64,000 bases of DNA, taken from Bacillota bacterium. GTDB taxonomy: Bacteria; Bacillota; Limnochordia; DTU080. Position numbers and translations under genes: made by a program. The stretch is taken from the NCBI GenBank assembly GCA_012840225.1, contig DULU01000005.1, positions 18,717 to 82,716 of the forward strand, read 5' to 3'. The number at the start of each line of letters is the position of its first letter. Within the stretch, counting starts at the first letter, position 1. Shown here piece after piece: positions 43,765 through 52,135 of this stretch. The notes under the pieces were generated by a model, which was given only the letters and a program-made list of their open reading frames with translations, did not search any database and had not been told where the DNA came from.

Positions 43765-45747
43765 ATGACCGCCTGCTCCCGCCCCCAAGTGGCCCCCTAT
43801 GGCTCCTGGACTTCCCCAATCACTGGCGATATGGTAGCCGCCGCCGGTATCTCTCTCGGGCAGATCTGTGTAGATGGTCAGGATATATACTGGCTCGAAG
43901 GGCGTCCGGCCGAAGGCGGGCGGGGCGTGATCATGCGCCGCCTCGCGGACGGGCGGCTCGTGGAGATGACTCCGGCCCCCTACAACGTGAGGAGCCGGGT
44001 GCATGAATATGGCGGCGGCGCCTACACTGTCGCCGCGAGTTGTCTCTATTTTGTCAACTACGCCGACCACGGCATATATATGCAGCCATCGGGGGAGCCG
44101 CCCCACCTCCTTCTGGCCGAGGAAGGACGGCGCTTCGCCGATCTGGTGGTCGACACCAGGCACCGCCGCCTGATCTGCGTCTGTGAAGATCACTCGCCAG
44201 GGAATGCCGAACCCGTCAACACCATTGTGTCTATAACGCCGGCCGAACTGGCCGAGCCGGCCGATCCTGCCGGCATGGCCACTGTACAGGTGCTGGTGCA
44301 GGGAAGCGACTTTTACTCCTCACCACGCCTCAGTCCGGACGGCACCAAGCTCGCGTGGCTCTCCTGGAACCACCCAAACATGCCTTGGGACGGCTGCGAG
44401 CTGTGGCTCGCTCCTGTGTTGGAGGACGGCTCGCTCGGCCCGGCCTCCCTCGTGGCCGGGAGCAGAGAGGAATCCATCTTCCAGCCGGCCTGGGGACCGG
44501 ACGGCAGCCTCTATTTCGTCTCGGACCGCACCGGGTGGTGGAATATATACCGGCTGGACAATAACCAGATCCGCGCCATTGCCGCCGGGGCCGAGGTCCA
44601 GGCTGAAGCGAAAAACCTCACGCCGCTGGAGGCGGAGTTCGGCATGCCGCAGTGGGTGTTCGGCATGTCCAGCTATGCAGGGCTCGATGCCGCCAGCATC
44701 GCCTGCGCCTATACGCAGCAAGGTCTCTGGCACCTCGGGCGTCTCGATGTGCCGAGCGGCACACTCACTCCGCTGGACCTGCCTTTCACCACCTTTGCTT
44801 ATTTGCAGAATGCTTCCGGCCGGGCGGTGATGATCGCCGGAGCCCCCGACCGCCCGGACAGCCTGATTGCCATCGCTCCCGCCACCGGCACCATAGAGGT
44901 GATCAGGCACACCGCACCGCCAAGTGGCCTTTCCGGCACTGCCGGTTACCTTTCGCAGCCGCAGGCCGTCACCTTTCCCACAGCCGGCGGGCGGGAAGCG
45001 CACGGATTCTACTATCCGCCACATAACCCCGACTATAAAGGACCCGAAGGAGAGCGCCCGCCTCTCCTCGTGATGATTCACGGTGGTCCCACCTCAGCCG
45101 CCAACACCTCCCTGCGCTGGGCGATCCAGTTCTGGACCAGCCGCGGCTTTGCCGTGCTGGATGTCAACTACGGCGGCAGTACGGGCTGGGGGCGGGCCTA
45201 CCGCCTGAGGTTGGACGGCCTGTGGGGCATTGTGGATGTGGAGGATTGCCTCAACGGCGCCCTCTACCTGGTCCGGCAGGGATTGGCTGATCCGGAGCGC
45301 CTGCTCATCAAGGGTGGGAGCGCCGGCGGCTATACAGCCCTATGCGCCCTGACCTTCCACCGCCTCTTCCGCGCCGGCGCCAGCTACTACGGCATCAGCG
45401 ATCTCGAAGCCCTGGTGCACGACACCCACAAATTCGAATCCCGCTACCTGGAACGCCTGGTGGGACCATACCCGGCGGCCCTGGAGATCTACCGCCGCCG
45501 CTCTCCCCTATACCACGCCCACCTGCTTTCCTCTCCGGTCATCTTCCTGCAAGGTCTGGAGGACAAGGTGGTGCCGCCGGCCCAGGCGGAAGCCATGGTG
45601 GCCGCTTTGCAGGCCAAAGGTCTGACCGTGGAATATATCACCTTTCCCGACGAGGGGCACGGCTTCAGGCGCAGCGAAAACATCAAAAAAGCCTTAGAGG
45701 CGGAACTGGCCTTCTACGGTCGCATCCTCGGGTTTAAGCCGGCATGA
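43765..45747 (+). CDS. S9 family prolyl oligopeptidase-like peptidase
   Basis: The 660-residue protein has an N-terminal beta-propeller with WD/PD40-like repeats (SPDGTKLAWLSWNHPNMPWDG, GPDGSLYFVSDRTGWWNIYR). The C-terminal alpha/beta-hydrolase domain has HGGPTS (oxyanion), GGSAGGYTAL (Ser about 518), LEDKVVP (Asp about 598) and DEGHGF (His about 630). This resembles the acylaminoacyl/dipeptidyl (S9C) branch. No signal peptide, so it probably degrades peptides in the cytoplasm. GAGGTG precedes ATG 43765. Confidence 0.93.
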   Translation: MTACSRPQVAPYGSWTSPITGDMVAAAGISLGQICVDGQDIYWLEGRPAEGGRGVIMRRLADGRLVEMTPAPYNVRSRVHEYGGGAYTVAASCLYFVNYADHGIYMQPSGEPPHLLLAEEGRRFADLVVDTRHRRLICVCEDHSPGNAEPVNTIVSITPAELAEPADPAGMATVQVLVQGSDFYSSPRLSPDGTKLAWLSWNHPNMPWDGCELWLAPVLEDGSLGPASLVAGSREESIFQPAWGPDGSLYFVSDRTGWWNIYRLDNNQIRAIAAGAEVQAEAKNLTPLEAEFGMPQWVFGMSSYAGLDAASIACAYTQQGLWHLGRLDVPSGTLTPLDLPFTTFAYLQNASGRAVMIAGAPDRPDSLIAIAPATGTIEVIRHTAPPSGLSGTAGYLSQPQAVTFPTAGGREAHGFYYPPHNPDYKGPEGERPPLLVMIHGGPTSAANTSLRWAIQFWTSRGFAVLDVNYGGSTGWGRAYRLRLDGLWGIVDVEDCLNGALYLVRQGLADPERLLIKGGSAGGYTALCALTFHRLFRAGASYYGISDLEALVHDTHKFESRYLERLVGPYPAALEIYRRRSPLYHAHLLSSPVIFLQGLEDKVVPPAQAEAMVAALQAKGLTVEYITFPDEGHGFRRSENIKKALEAELAFYGRILGFKPA

Positions 45748-45774
45748 GCGACGGATTCCATGTGTCAACGCCTT

Positions 45775-46548
45775 CTAACCCCTCCTGCTCAAGCCCAAGC
45801 GGTAAAAATATTCCTCAACCTCTTCGCTGAAAAGCCACAGTACGGCAGCGGCGGCCATAGAGATAATAAATACAAAATTGCCGGTCCCACTGTCTCCCCC
45901 CACGCTCGCCCCCATATAGATCAGTACAGCCATGCTCGGCAGCCGGCCCAACAGGCAGACTGCTACCAGCTGCCAAAGAGGCCACCTGGTTAGTCCGGCG
46001 ATGAAGCAAATGGCATCGTCAGGAAAGGCCGGCAGGAGAAAGAGCATGAAAAAATTCCACAAGCCGCCGGCGGTGATCAGGTAATCAAACCTGGCCAGCA
46101 CTGCCTGGGGGACAAACCTGCGCAACAGACGCTCGCCGAGCAGGCGGCCCAAGCCGATGGCGAGCAGCGATCCCGCTCCCAGCCCCACCATGGCGAGCAG
46201 CAATCCATACCAGAAGCCGAACAGATACCCACCCAGAAGTCCGATCAATTGACCCGGTATGGGCGCCAGCAATACCTGCAGTACCTGTATGATGAGGAAA
46301 ACAAGAGGTTTGGCCGATCCATTGGCCTCCAGAAGCTCCATGAGGCTTTCGCCGCCGGCCGTCAAGTCGCCTTGGCGTACCTCTTGTAAAAGATTTTGAT
46401 ATTGCTCCGGTAGAAAAGGGGTGAGCAGATATAAAAGCATGAGCAGAAGGCCCGTGAACACGGCGGCGCCGATGAGAATGGGAATCATGCCGGCGGCTTT
46501 TTGCACCAGGCGCCGGCCTATTTTCCGGGCTAAACCTCTATCCGGCAA
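45775..46548 (-). CDS. VTT-domain membrane protein (TVP38/TMEM64-DedA type)
   Basis: The 257-residue protein has about six hydrophobic segments. The VTT core carries LLAPIPGQLIGLLGGYLFGFWYG near residues 92-114 and FLLPAFPDDAICFIAGLTRWP near 171-191. Family members are implicated in lipid scrambling or envelope maintenance. It is convergent with the S9 peptidase gene. No ligand can be inferred. Confidence 0.88.
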   Translation of the reverse strand: MPDRGLARKIGRRLVQKAAGMIPILIGAAVFTGLLLMLLYLLTPFLPEQYQNLLQEVRQGDLTAGGESLMELLEANGSAKPLVFLIIQVLQVLLAPIPGQLIGLLGGYLFGFWYGLLLAMVGLGAGSLLAIGLGRLLGERLLRRFVPQAVLARFDYLITAGGLWNFFMLFLLPAFPDDAICFIAGLTRWPLWQLVAVCLLGRLPSMAVLIYMGASVGGDSGTGNFVFIISMAAAAVLWLFSEEVEEYFYRLGLSRRG

Positions 46549-46743
46549 AAAGGTTCCTCCACTGACGTTTGTTTACCATGCGGCACGATGCTTGTCCTAT
46601 CTGACATGTTAGGCTTGGGACGTTGTTTTCCTTTCGGACGGCAACTGTTTTCCAATACCGGCAGGAGCTATGGAAAATATATGGAATGTTGAAATGTAGA
46701 TAAAATATCATCACAGAACCGCAGGGATGGAAGGAGGAGGAGG

Positions 46744-47457
46744 ATGAATCAGGAAGAGTCGCTCAGTTGTGTAAAGCCTTCAGTTGCTCCGGCGGCAGCA
46801 CCGGCAGCGGAAAAGGCGCCTGAAGAAAAGGCTGCTGTAAAGGAGGTAAAAACAGTGGCGGCAGCACGGGTGGGCCAAAAAGCTCCGGACTTTGAAGCCC
46901 AGGCCTTTGTGGCCAAACAAGGGTTCAAGAATGTAAAACTCTCCGACTACCTGGGCAAGTGGGTCTTGCTCTGCTTCTACCCCGGTGATTTCACCTTTGT
47001 CTGACCGACCGAGTTGTCGGCAGTTGCCGTCAAGTATCCCGTCTTACAGGAACTCGGTGTGGAAGTCCTTTCCATCAGCGTCGACAGTCGTTTTGTACAC
47101 AGTGTCTGGAATGAAATGGAATTAGCGAAGATGGTGGAAGGCGGCATTCCTTTCCCCATGCTGTCCGATCAAGGGGGCCGCATCGGCAGCTTGTATGGTG
47201 TCTACGACGAGTCGGCCGGTGTGAATATCCGCGGCCGGTTCATTATTGACCCCGACGGCGTCATACAGGCCATGGAGGTTCTCACTCCCTCGGTGGGCCG
47301 GAACATGAACGAAACCATCAGACAGATCAAAGCTTTCCAGCATGTGAAGGCCACAAATGAGGTCACCCCGGCCGAATGGCAACCCGGGAAACCCACCCTC
47401 AAGCCTTCACCCTCCCTGGTAGGCAAAGTGTGGCAGGTATGGAAGCCGGAGGCATAG
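46744..47457 (+). CDS. Selenocysteine-containing peroxiredoxin (in-frame UGA at the catalytic position)
   Basis: The 237-residue AhpC/TSA-type peroxiredoxin reduces peroxides. The catalytic motif [13 protein letters not shown] reads [18 protein letters not shown] at 47002-47004 is codon 87, exactly where the peroxidatic Cys belongs. The same frame continues with [18 protein letters not shown] to TAG 47457. A hairpin starts at the UGA and could be the insertion element. The resolving Cys of 2-Cys enzymes (EVCPAxW) is Thr here (EVTPAEW). A 40-residue Ala/Pro/Glu-rich N-terminal extension is unusual. GGAGGAGG precedes ATG 46744. A nonsense mutation is unlikely given the position. Confidence 0.9.
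46999..47026 (+). promoter_or_regulatory. Putative bacterial SECIS hairpin
   Basis: CCGAC (47005-47009) pairs with GTCGG (47016-47020) around loop CGAGTT. The stem extends outward as CTG/CAG, with the A of the UGA bulged. The hairpin sits directly at the UGA, where SelB-dependent decoding needs it. Loop and distance differ from the Escherichia coli consensus, which is normal in Firmicutes. Confidence 0.6.
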
Positions 47458-47577
47458 ATCTATCCGGTCAAGCTACCGGGACCGGTTCAGCCGGACCATC
47501 TTAAAAATTAGAATCAGCCCATGACTCGGAGGCTAACTTGGCTTCCGGATGACGAAAAATAGTACGAAAAATAGTGC

Positions 47578-47616
47578 AAAACCAGGCCGGAAAGTTGCCG
47601 CCTCCGGCCTGGTTTT
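47578..47616. terminator. Bidirectional-type rho-independent terminator
   Basis: AAAACCAGGCCGGA (47578-47591) and TCCGGCCTGGTTTT (47603-47616) form a perfect 14 bp stem with A and T runs at either end. It follows the peroxiredoxin gene. Confidence 0.93.
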
Positions 47617-47704
47617 GAGTTATAATCGGGTGATGGACGGCCTGCTGAGCCGGCCGCCTCCGGACAGTTTGGTTAAATATAGCTAGCAAGGTGGTAATGA
47701 GTGC

Positions 47705-48679
47705 TTGACTGGTAGAGAACGTGTACATAGGCTGATTAGGCGGGAAAAAATAGACCGCATCCCGCTTTATGGCTGGGTTAGAGCCAATCTCGAAGACAAA
47801 ATAGCCGCTGCCTTCGGCTCGGTGGAAAACTTTGAGGATCGTTATGAATTCGACCTGGCTCATATCTTCGGCGGTCCTCCGACCTATAGTTCGTCCCTGA
47901 TTAAGCAACTGCATAAGGAAAAAGGCGGCGTGATTGAGCCGAAAGATCTGCTTTCCATCTCCCCAACCGATCCGGATAATCAAGAAGCATATGCCGAGAT
48001 GATAAAGAAGATCCGCTTTTACCGGGATGAACGGCAAAGGTTTGTATATGTGCAGACCCCCGGCATTTTTGAAGCTTTGAACAGTATCTTCGGCATAGAG
48101 AACCACCTGGCTTATATGCTGCTATACGAAGATGATCTGCGCCAGGTCTACCGGCGGCAGGCCGAATGGAACCGCCGCTTTGCCCTCAACTGCATTGAGC
48201 TCGGTGTGGACATGGTCCATGTGTCGGACGACTGGGGCGGCCAGCACAGCCTGCTCTTCAGCCCGGCGTTGCTGCATTCCCTGATCATTCCCTACCACAA
48301 GGTGACGGTGGAAGCCGTCAAGCAGGCCGGCTGCCTGATCAGTATGCACTCCGATGGCAACATCAACGACGCCCTTGATGCCATAGCGGCACTCGGCTAT
48401 GATGTCCTGCATCCCTACCAGGAGTCGGCGGGGATGAATTACCAGGTATATAAATCCCGTTATGCCGATCGGTTTGTCCTGATGGGCGGTCTCGATGTGC
48501 AGACCACCATCGGCTTCGGCAAGCCGGACTTTTTAAAGAAGGAAATATACCGGGTAACGGATACGTTCAGGGACGGCGGTTTGATCTTCTGCACCTCGCA
48601 CTTTGTGCAGGATCACTGCTCTATCGATGAGCTGACCTATGCCTTTGATATAGCGTATGAGGCCGTGCGCCGCCGATAG
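47705..48679 (+). CDS. Uroporphyrinogen decarboxylase (URO-D) family protein
   Basis: The 324-residue protein starts TGRERVHRLIRREKIDRIPLYGW, the standard beginning of URO-D-like proteins. It has DMVHVSDDWGGQHSLLFSP, GCLISMHSDGNINDALDAIAALGYDVLHP and RFVLMGGLDVQTT. These are the barrel landmarks of the corrinoid methyltransferase-like branch rather than true HemE. The substrate is unknown. TTG 47705 is used, with AAGGTGG upstream. It is the second URO-D homologue in the window (other at 4358) and is convergent with the GDPD gene. Confidence 0.85.
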   Translation: MTGRERVHRLIRREKIDRIPLYGWVRANLEDKIAAAFGSVENFEDRYEFDLAHIFGGPPTYSSSLIKQLHKEKGGVIEPKDLLSISPTDPDNQEAYAEMIKKIRFYRDERQRFVYVQTPGIFEALNSIFGIENHLAYMLLYEDDLRQVYRRQAEWNRRFALNCIELGVDMVHVSDDWGGQHSLLFSPALLHSLIIPYHKVTVEAVKQAGCLISMHSDGNINDALDAIAALGYDVLHPYQESAGMNYQVYKSRYADRFVLMGGLDVQTTIGFGKPDFLKKEIYRVTDTFRDGGLIFCTSHFVQDHCSIDELTYAFDIAYEAVRRR

Positions 48680-48698
48680 CTGATAGATGCATATCACC

Positions 48699-49451
48699 TC
48701 ACCTTTCCCCGGCGGCGGCGTTTGCCCTGTCATCTGCCGCCGCCCTGATTTTCAGCAATATATCGGGATAGTCGGTCAGAATGCCGTCGACCCCGAGGCT
48801 TATCAACCTTCTCATCTCCCGGGGCTCATTAGCCCTGAAGACTATCACCTTCAACCCATGCGCCTGGGCTTCCGCCACGAGCTTTTGATCTATGGTGTTG
48901 TTGCGGGGTTGAATGTAGCGGCAGCCCAAATCCAGGGCCCGCCGCACATAAGTGGCGTTGTCTTTCGGATCCAGGAGGTTGATGGGAAAGGATTCCTCCA
49001 CTTGGCGGAAAGCGGCCAGTGTCTGCTCGTCGCCGGCCACGAGCGATGCCGGATGCAATTGATAACGAGCCAGTTCCCGAGCGACAAGGGCCACCGCCTC
49101 GGACCGCCGGCTGCCCCCATCGCTTTTGACATGTATATTAAGCGGCATGGCCGAGCCCATAAATTGCAGCACTTCTGCCAGCGTCGGTATCTGCTGCTTT
49201 CTCGGCGACACCGGATGCCGGGAGCCGGCATCCAGAGCTTTCAGCTCCGCCAAGGTCATCTCGGCTACCTTGCCGGTGCCGTTGGTGGTCCGGTCGACGG
49301 TGGCGTCGTGCATCACCACAAGTCCATCCCGGCACAGCCTGACGTCGAATTCCACCATGTCCACTTGCAAAGAGACGGCTGCCTGAAAAGCCGCCATGGT
49401 GTTTTCCGGATAGTTCCCGGAAAAGCCGCGATGAGCAATCACCATAACCAT
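48699..49451 (-). CDS. Glycerophosphodiester phosphodiesterase
   Basis: The 250-residue enzyme hydrolyses glycerophosphodiesters to glycerol 3-phosphate and an alcohol. Motifs: IAHRGFSGNYPENTMAAF (catalytic His), MVEFDVRLCRDG (metal acids), VVMHDATVDRTTNGTG (second His) and GVDGILTDYPD at the end. There is no signal peptide, so it is cytoplasmic. It is the last gene of the long minus-strand run beginning near 56123. Confidence 0.93.
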   Translation of the reverse strand: MVMVIAHRGFSGNYPENTMAAFQAAVSLQVDMVEFDVRLCRDGLVVMHDATVDRTTNGTGKVAEMTLAELKALDAGSRHPVSPRKQQIPTLAEVLQFMGSAMPLNIHVKSDGGSRRSEAVALVARELARYQLHPASLVAGDEQTLAAFRQVEESFPINLLDPKDNATYVRRALDLGCRYIQPRNNTIDQKLVAEAQAHGLKVIVFRANEPREMRRLISLGVDGILTDYPDILLKIRAAADDRANAAAGER

Positions 49452-49475
49452 GTCACAAACCCCTATTTCATATCA

Positions 49476-49868
49476 TCACTTACCGCGTATGAGGTGCTTA
49501 AGATATTCGACACCTTCCCGGTATCTCTCATCTTTCTCTATATGTCCGGCATATTTTTCACAGATAAATTGCCGGCATTGGCTGCAGTTATGGTAGCCTT
49601 TTTCCCATTTGCAGCACAAAGCCATACGACAATCGGCCGACCACCACACTTCCCTGTGGCCGCAACCCTGGCAATACATGCGCTTGCTCAAGGCTGCCTC
49701 CAAGCCCTCATCTTCGCCCAGCCAGCCCATCTCGCGATACCAAGGCAAGAGTTTTTCCTGCACGGCCGCATCGGTCGGCAACAAGTATTGGTAGCAGGAG
49801 CGACAATCGAGTCCACATGCCCCCAAGCGCAGGTCGTCGTGGTTCATCCTCTCATCAACTCCCACCAT
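49476..49868 (-). CDS. DUF3795-type cysteine-rich protein
   Basis: The 130-residue protein has Cys clusters ACGLDCRSCYQY, MYCQGCGH, DCRMALCCKWEKGYHNCSQC and FICEKY. This is the pattern of small DUF3795 proteins thought to bind zinc or an iron-sulfur cluster. Function is unknown. The ATG at 49847 (MNHDDL) is an alternative start. It lies 9 bp after the methyltransferase stop in the same run of genes. Confidence 0.8.
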   Translation of the reverse strand: MVGVDERMNHDDLRLGACGLDCRSCYQYLLPTDAAVQEKLLPWYREMGWLGEDEGLEAALSKRMYCQGCGHREVWWSADCRMALCCKWEKGYHNCSQCRQFICEKYAGHIEKDERYREGVEYLKHLIRGK

Positions 49869-49877
49869 TTTTTATTT

Positions 49878-50642
49878 TTAGTCACCTCTTCGGCTCACAA
49901 TAGCCAAGCGTCTGCTCTCCAGCTGCAGGGGGCTACCATTTAAACCCCCATACCAGCTCTCAGGCTCCATTCCGCAAGCTTTGAGGAGAGCTATCAATTC
50001 TGTCAGCGAGTATAAACGAATGGCGGTGGTATAGTTTTTCCGGGTGCCGTCAGGACGGATCAAGGTGATTTGATCGGTCAATAGATCACGTGCCGGATCC
50101 CATTGCCTTTCATGAAGGACAAAGGTGCCGTTGGCTGTCTTTTCAAAGTCCTGCCGTCTGAACCGGGAGATTAAGCCGTCTCGATGCATTGTTTCCAACA
50201 AGAAGCGCCCGCCGGGGCGAAGGGCGGCACAAATGCCCCGCAGCACCTGCCGGTCTTCCTCGGGATCGGCAAAATACCCGAAGGCCGTAAACACATTGAT
50301 GACGGCATCGAACTCGGCGGCAAAAGAGAGGCGGCGCATGTCTCCCCTGACCCATCTGACGTTGACTCCCTGAGCCTCGGCATCGGCTTGGGCGCGGCGG
50401 AGGAAAATTTCACTCAAGTCGTAACCGGTGACTTCATAACCAAGTTTGGCCAGGAGAATGGCATGGCGGCCATGGCCGCAGGCCAGATCAAGAAGGCGGG
50501 CGCCGGGAGAGAGGCCGAGCAGGTTGACGATACCTTGCACCTCGGCAGCCGTACGCTCCGCCGTGAGGCTTTCCTCATACATCTCCAGGTAATCATGACC
50601 GAAAAATGATTCGTACCAAGGGCTCTCCTGCATGTGCTCCAC
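49878..50642 (-). CDS. Class I SAM-dependent methyltransferase
   Basis: The 254-residue protein has the SAM-binding motif I LLDLACGHGRHAILLA, the acidic residue in VTGYDLSE, WVRGDMRRL and LRPGGRFLLET. The target is a small molecule or unknown. GTG 50642 (VEHMQESPWYESFF) is chosen because AAGGAGG lies eight bases upstream; the earlier TTG 50663 overlaps that site. Confidence 0.87.
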   Translation of the reverse strand: MEHMQESPWYESFFGHDYLEMYEESLTAERTAAEVQGIVNLLGLSPGARLLDLACGHGRHAILLAKLGYEVTGYDLSEIFLRRAQADAEAQGVNVRWVRGDMRRLSFAAEFDAVINVFTAFGYFADPEEDRQVLRGICAALRPGGRFLLETMHRDGLISRFRRQDFEKTANGTFVLHERQWDPARDLLTDQITLIRPDGTRKNYTTAIRLYSLTELIALLKACGMEPESWYGGLNGSPLQLESRRLAIVSRRGD

Positions 50643-50659
50643 GACATTTACCTCCTTCA

Positions 50660-50735
50660 TCAAAAAAACAGCATGTCTCCCAGCTCATCCACCACCTGCG
50701 CCTTTGAGCCGGCCGACTTCTTCCTGGAAAGCAGC
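50660..50735 (-). pseudogene. MazG-like remnant, out of frame with the acetyltransferase tail
   Basis: The acetyltransferase frame ends with AVEKDILGGLAAFQEEVGRLKG. One base over, the same DNA continues KAQVVDELGDMLFF to a stop at 50660. Joined by a one-base shift this resembles the EEVGEL..EELGDLLF core of MazG-type nucleotide pyrophosphohydrolases, cut off early. It may be a fused or separate MazG gene in decay. Confidence 0.4.
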
Positions 50736-51407
50736 AAGGCCGCCAAGGATATCCTTTTCCACGGCAGGCGACAGTTGACAATCTTCGGGAGGTTGTCGCT
50801 CCCCGGTTGGTTGAAGGTCACCGGCGGGTTGAGAGCCACCGGCCGGCTGATGGTCCCGGGAAATAGCCCTGGTCGACTTGGACATGTAGATATCCGGCAA
50901 TCCGGGGCCGTTGGCATCGGGCATGACGCCGGTGATCACAAAACCGAGTTTTTGGTAGAAAAGGAATGGGTGTTCATAACCCAGATCACGGATTTCGGCT
51001 ATCTGACGGGGCAGATCCTGGTATAAATCCACACCGGAGAGCGAAGTCCACCCTGAGTCGTCGTCGGTACTGACGGTGACGGTCAAGGCGCCACGCCTCG
51101 CTGCCTCCACCTCGAAGGCGGCCACTAGTTGCCGGCCGATGCCCTGCCTTCTGTGTTCGCGGTGTACTACCAAGGGATGCAGCTCCCAGACGCGACCATC
51201 ATATTCAGGCAAACCGCCTATCCAGCCCAGAAGCTTCTCCTCTGCCACCATGGCCAGGGCAAAGCCGTCGCACAAAACCTGCTCCACCTCCTTTCGGGCG
51301 CTTTCCATATTAGGCCAGCCGGTCGGCTTGTCAAAGTTCTCCACCAACAATATGGCCGCCTGTTCCTTGATGGCTGGTGTTTGTGTGCTCAAGTCGACTA
51401 TTTTCAT
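50685..51407 (-). CDS. GNAT acetyltransferase, AAC(6')-like, with a repeat-rich C-terminal extension
   Basis: Residues 1-180 form a GNAT domain: WELHPLVVHREHRRQGIGRQLVAAFEVEA contains the acetyl-CoA loop RRQGIG. The wording around GWIGGLPEYDGRVWELHPLVV and FYQKLGFVITGVMPDANG resembles aminoglycoside 6'-acetyltransferases. After the domain come imperfect 15 bp repeats (QPAGG, QPAGD, QPTGE, QPPED). A short MazG-like stretch then runs to a stop in frame 1. The start ATG overlaps the stop of the preceding P-loop kinase gene (ATGA), so they are coupled. Resistance activity is not proven. Confidence 0.85.
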   Translation of the reverse strand: MKIVDLSTQTPAIKEQAAILLVENFDKPTGWPNMESARKEVEQVLCDGFALAMVAEEKLLGWIGGLPEYDGRVWELHPLVVHREHRRQGIGRQLVAAFEVEAARRGALTVTVSTDDDSGWTSLSGVDLYQDLPRQIAEIRDLGYEHPFLFYQKLGFVITGVMPDANGPGLPDIYMSKSTRAISRDHQPAGGSQPAGDLQPTGERQPPEDCQLSPAVEKDILGGLAAFQEEVGRLKGAGGG

Positions 51408-52117
51408 CTGCCGGATCGTGCTCCTTGGCCCTGGCGGGAATGGGCCATGTTTTTTTCAATGGCGGAGACGAACTTCTCTATTTCTTCATCGCTCGTCAGG
51501 CGGAAAAAGCGGATATGCGCCCAGCGCTCCTCCGTCATATATGTTAACATCTCGCGCCGCTTACGCTCATGCTGGGTGACGATCCACCACAAGAGCGATT
51601 CTTGTTTCCGCCACACCGCCAGCTGTGGCCAAAAGCGTTCGTAGTTGGTGCCCCAGAGCAACTCTTTCGTCCGCCAACGCCGCCATGACCGCCTGAGGAG
51701 CCGCCACACCAGTTGCGGCAACGGCAAATCCAGCCAAACGACGGAATGCAGGCGCTCCCAGAAGGCCCGCTGTGAGAATCTCATATATGAGCCAGCCACC
51801 ACCCAGCCGTCACCCTTCGTCGCTTCCCTCATGCGCTGTTCCAGTAATTCCGGATTGGTAGCATTCAGACCGACCCAATTAGGTTGCCAATTCAGGGCGT
51901 CGAGTTCCACAAAAGGTACCTGCAGGATCTGTGCCAACCTGGTTCCGACCGTGCTTTTTCCGGAGCAGCTGTTGCCGACCACATGTATACGCCGACCGAT
52001 AGGCGAACCTGCCGGGGAGGCCCAAGAGTCAACCATGGCTTTGGGGTCAACAGCTTTGGGGTCAACAGTAGCTTTGGGGTCTGCTTGGTATAAGTCCATT
52101 TTTCCTTTCACATCCAT
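51404..52117 (-). CDS. P-loop kinase of the adenylate kinase/topology modulation type
   Basis: The 237-residue protein has the Walker A motif HVVGNSCSGKSTVGTRLA (about residues 45-62). ELDALNWQPNW, GWVVAGSYMRF and a Trp/Arg-rich region follow, as in small FlaR/topology-modulator-like kinases of unknown substrate. The first 35 residues are repeats (DPKATV, DPKAV, DPKAMV) from a GCTTTGGGGTC unit and are probably dispensable. The real start may be closer to GRRIHVVGN. Confidence 0.83.
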   Translation of the reverse strand: MDVKGKMDLYQADPKATVDPKAVDPKAMVDSWASPAGSPIGRRIHVVGNSCSGKSTVGTRLAQILQVPFVELDALNWQPNWVGLNATNPELLEQRMREATKGDGWVVAGSYMRFSQRAFWERLHSVVWLDLPLPQLVWRLLRRSWRRWRTKELLWGTNYERFWPQLAVWRKQESLLWWIVTQHERKRREMLTYMTEERWAHIRFFRLTSDEEIEKFVSAIEKNMAHSRQGQGARSGR

Positions 52118-52135
52118 TTCCGCTGCCGCCCAGTG

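Noticed and set aside
50690..50700. TGA in the acetyltransferase tail as a second selenocysteine codon
   Set aside because: The frame after it has no similarity to any family and no hairpin follows; a frameshift into a MazG-like sequence explains the region better.
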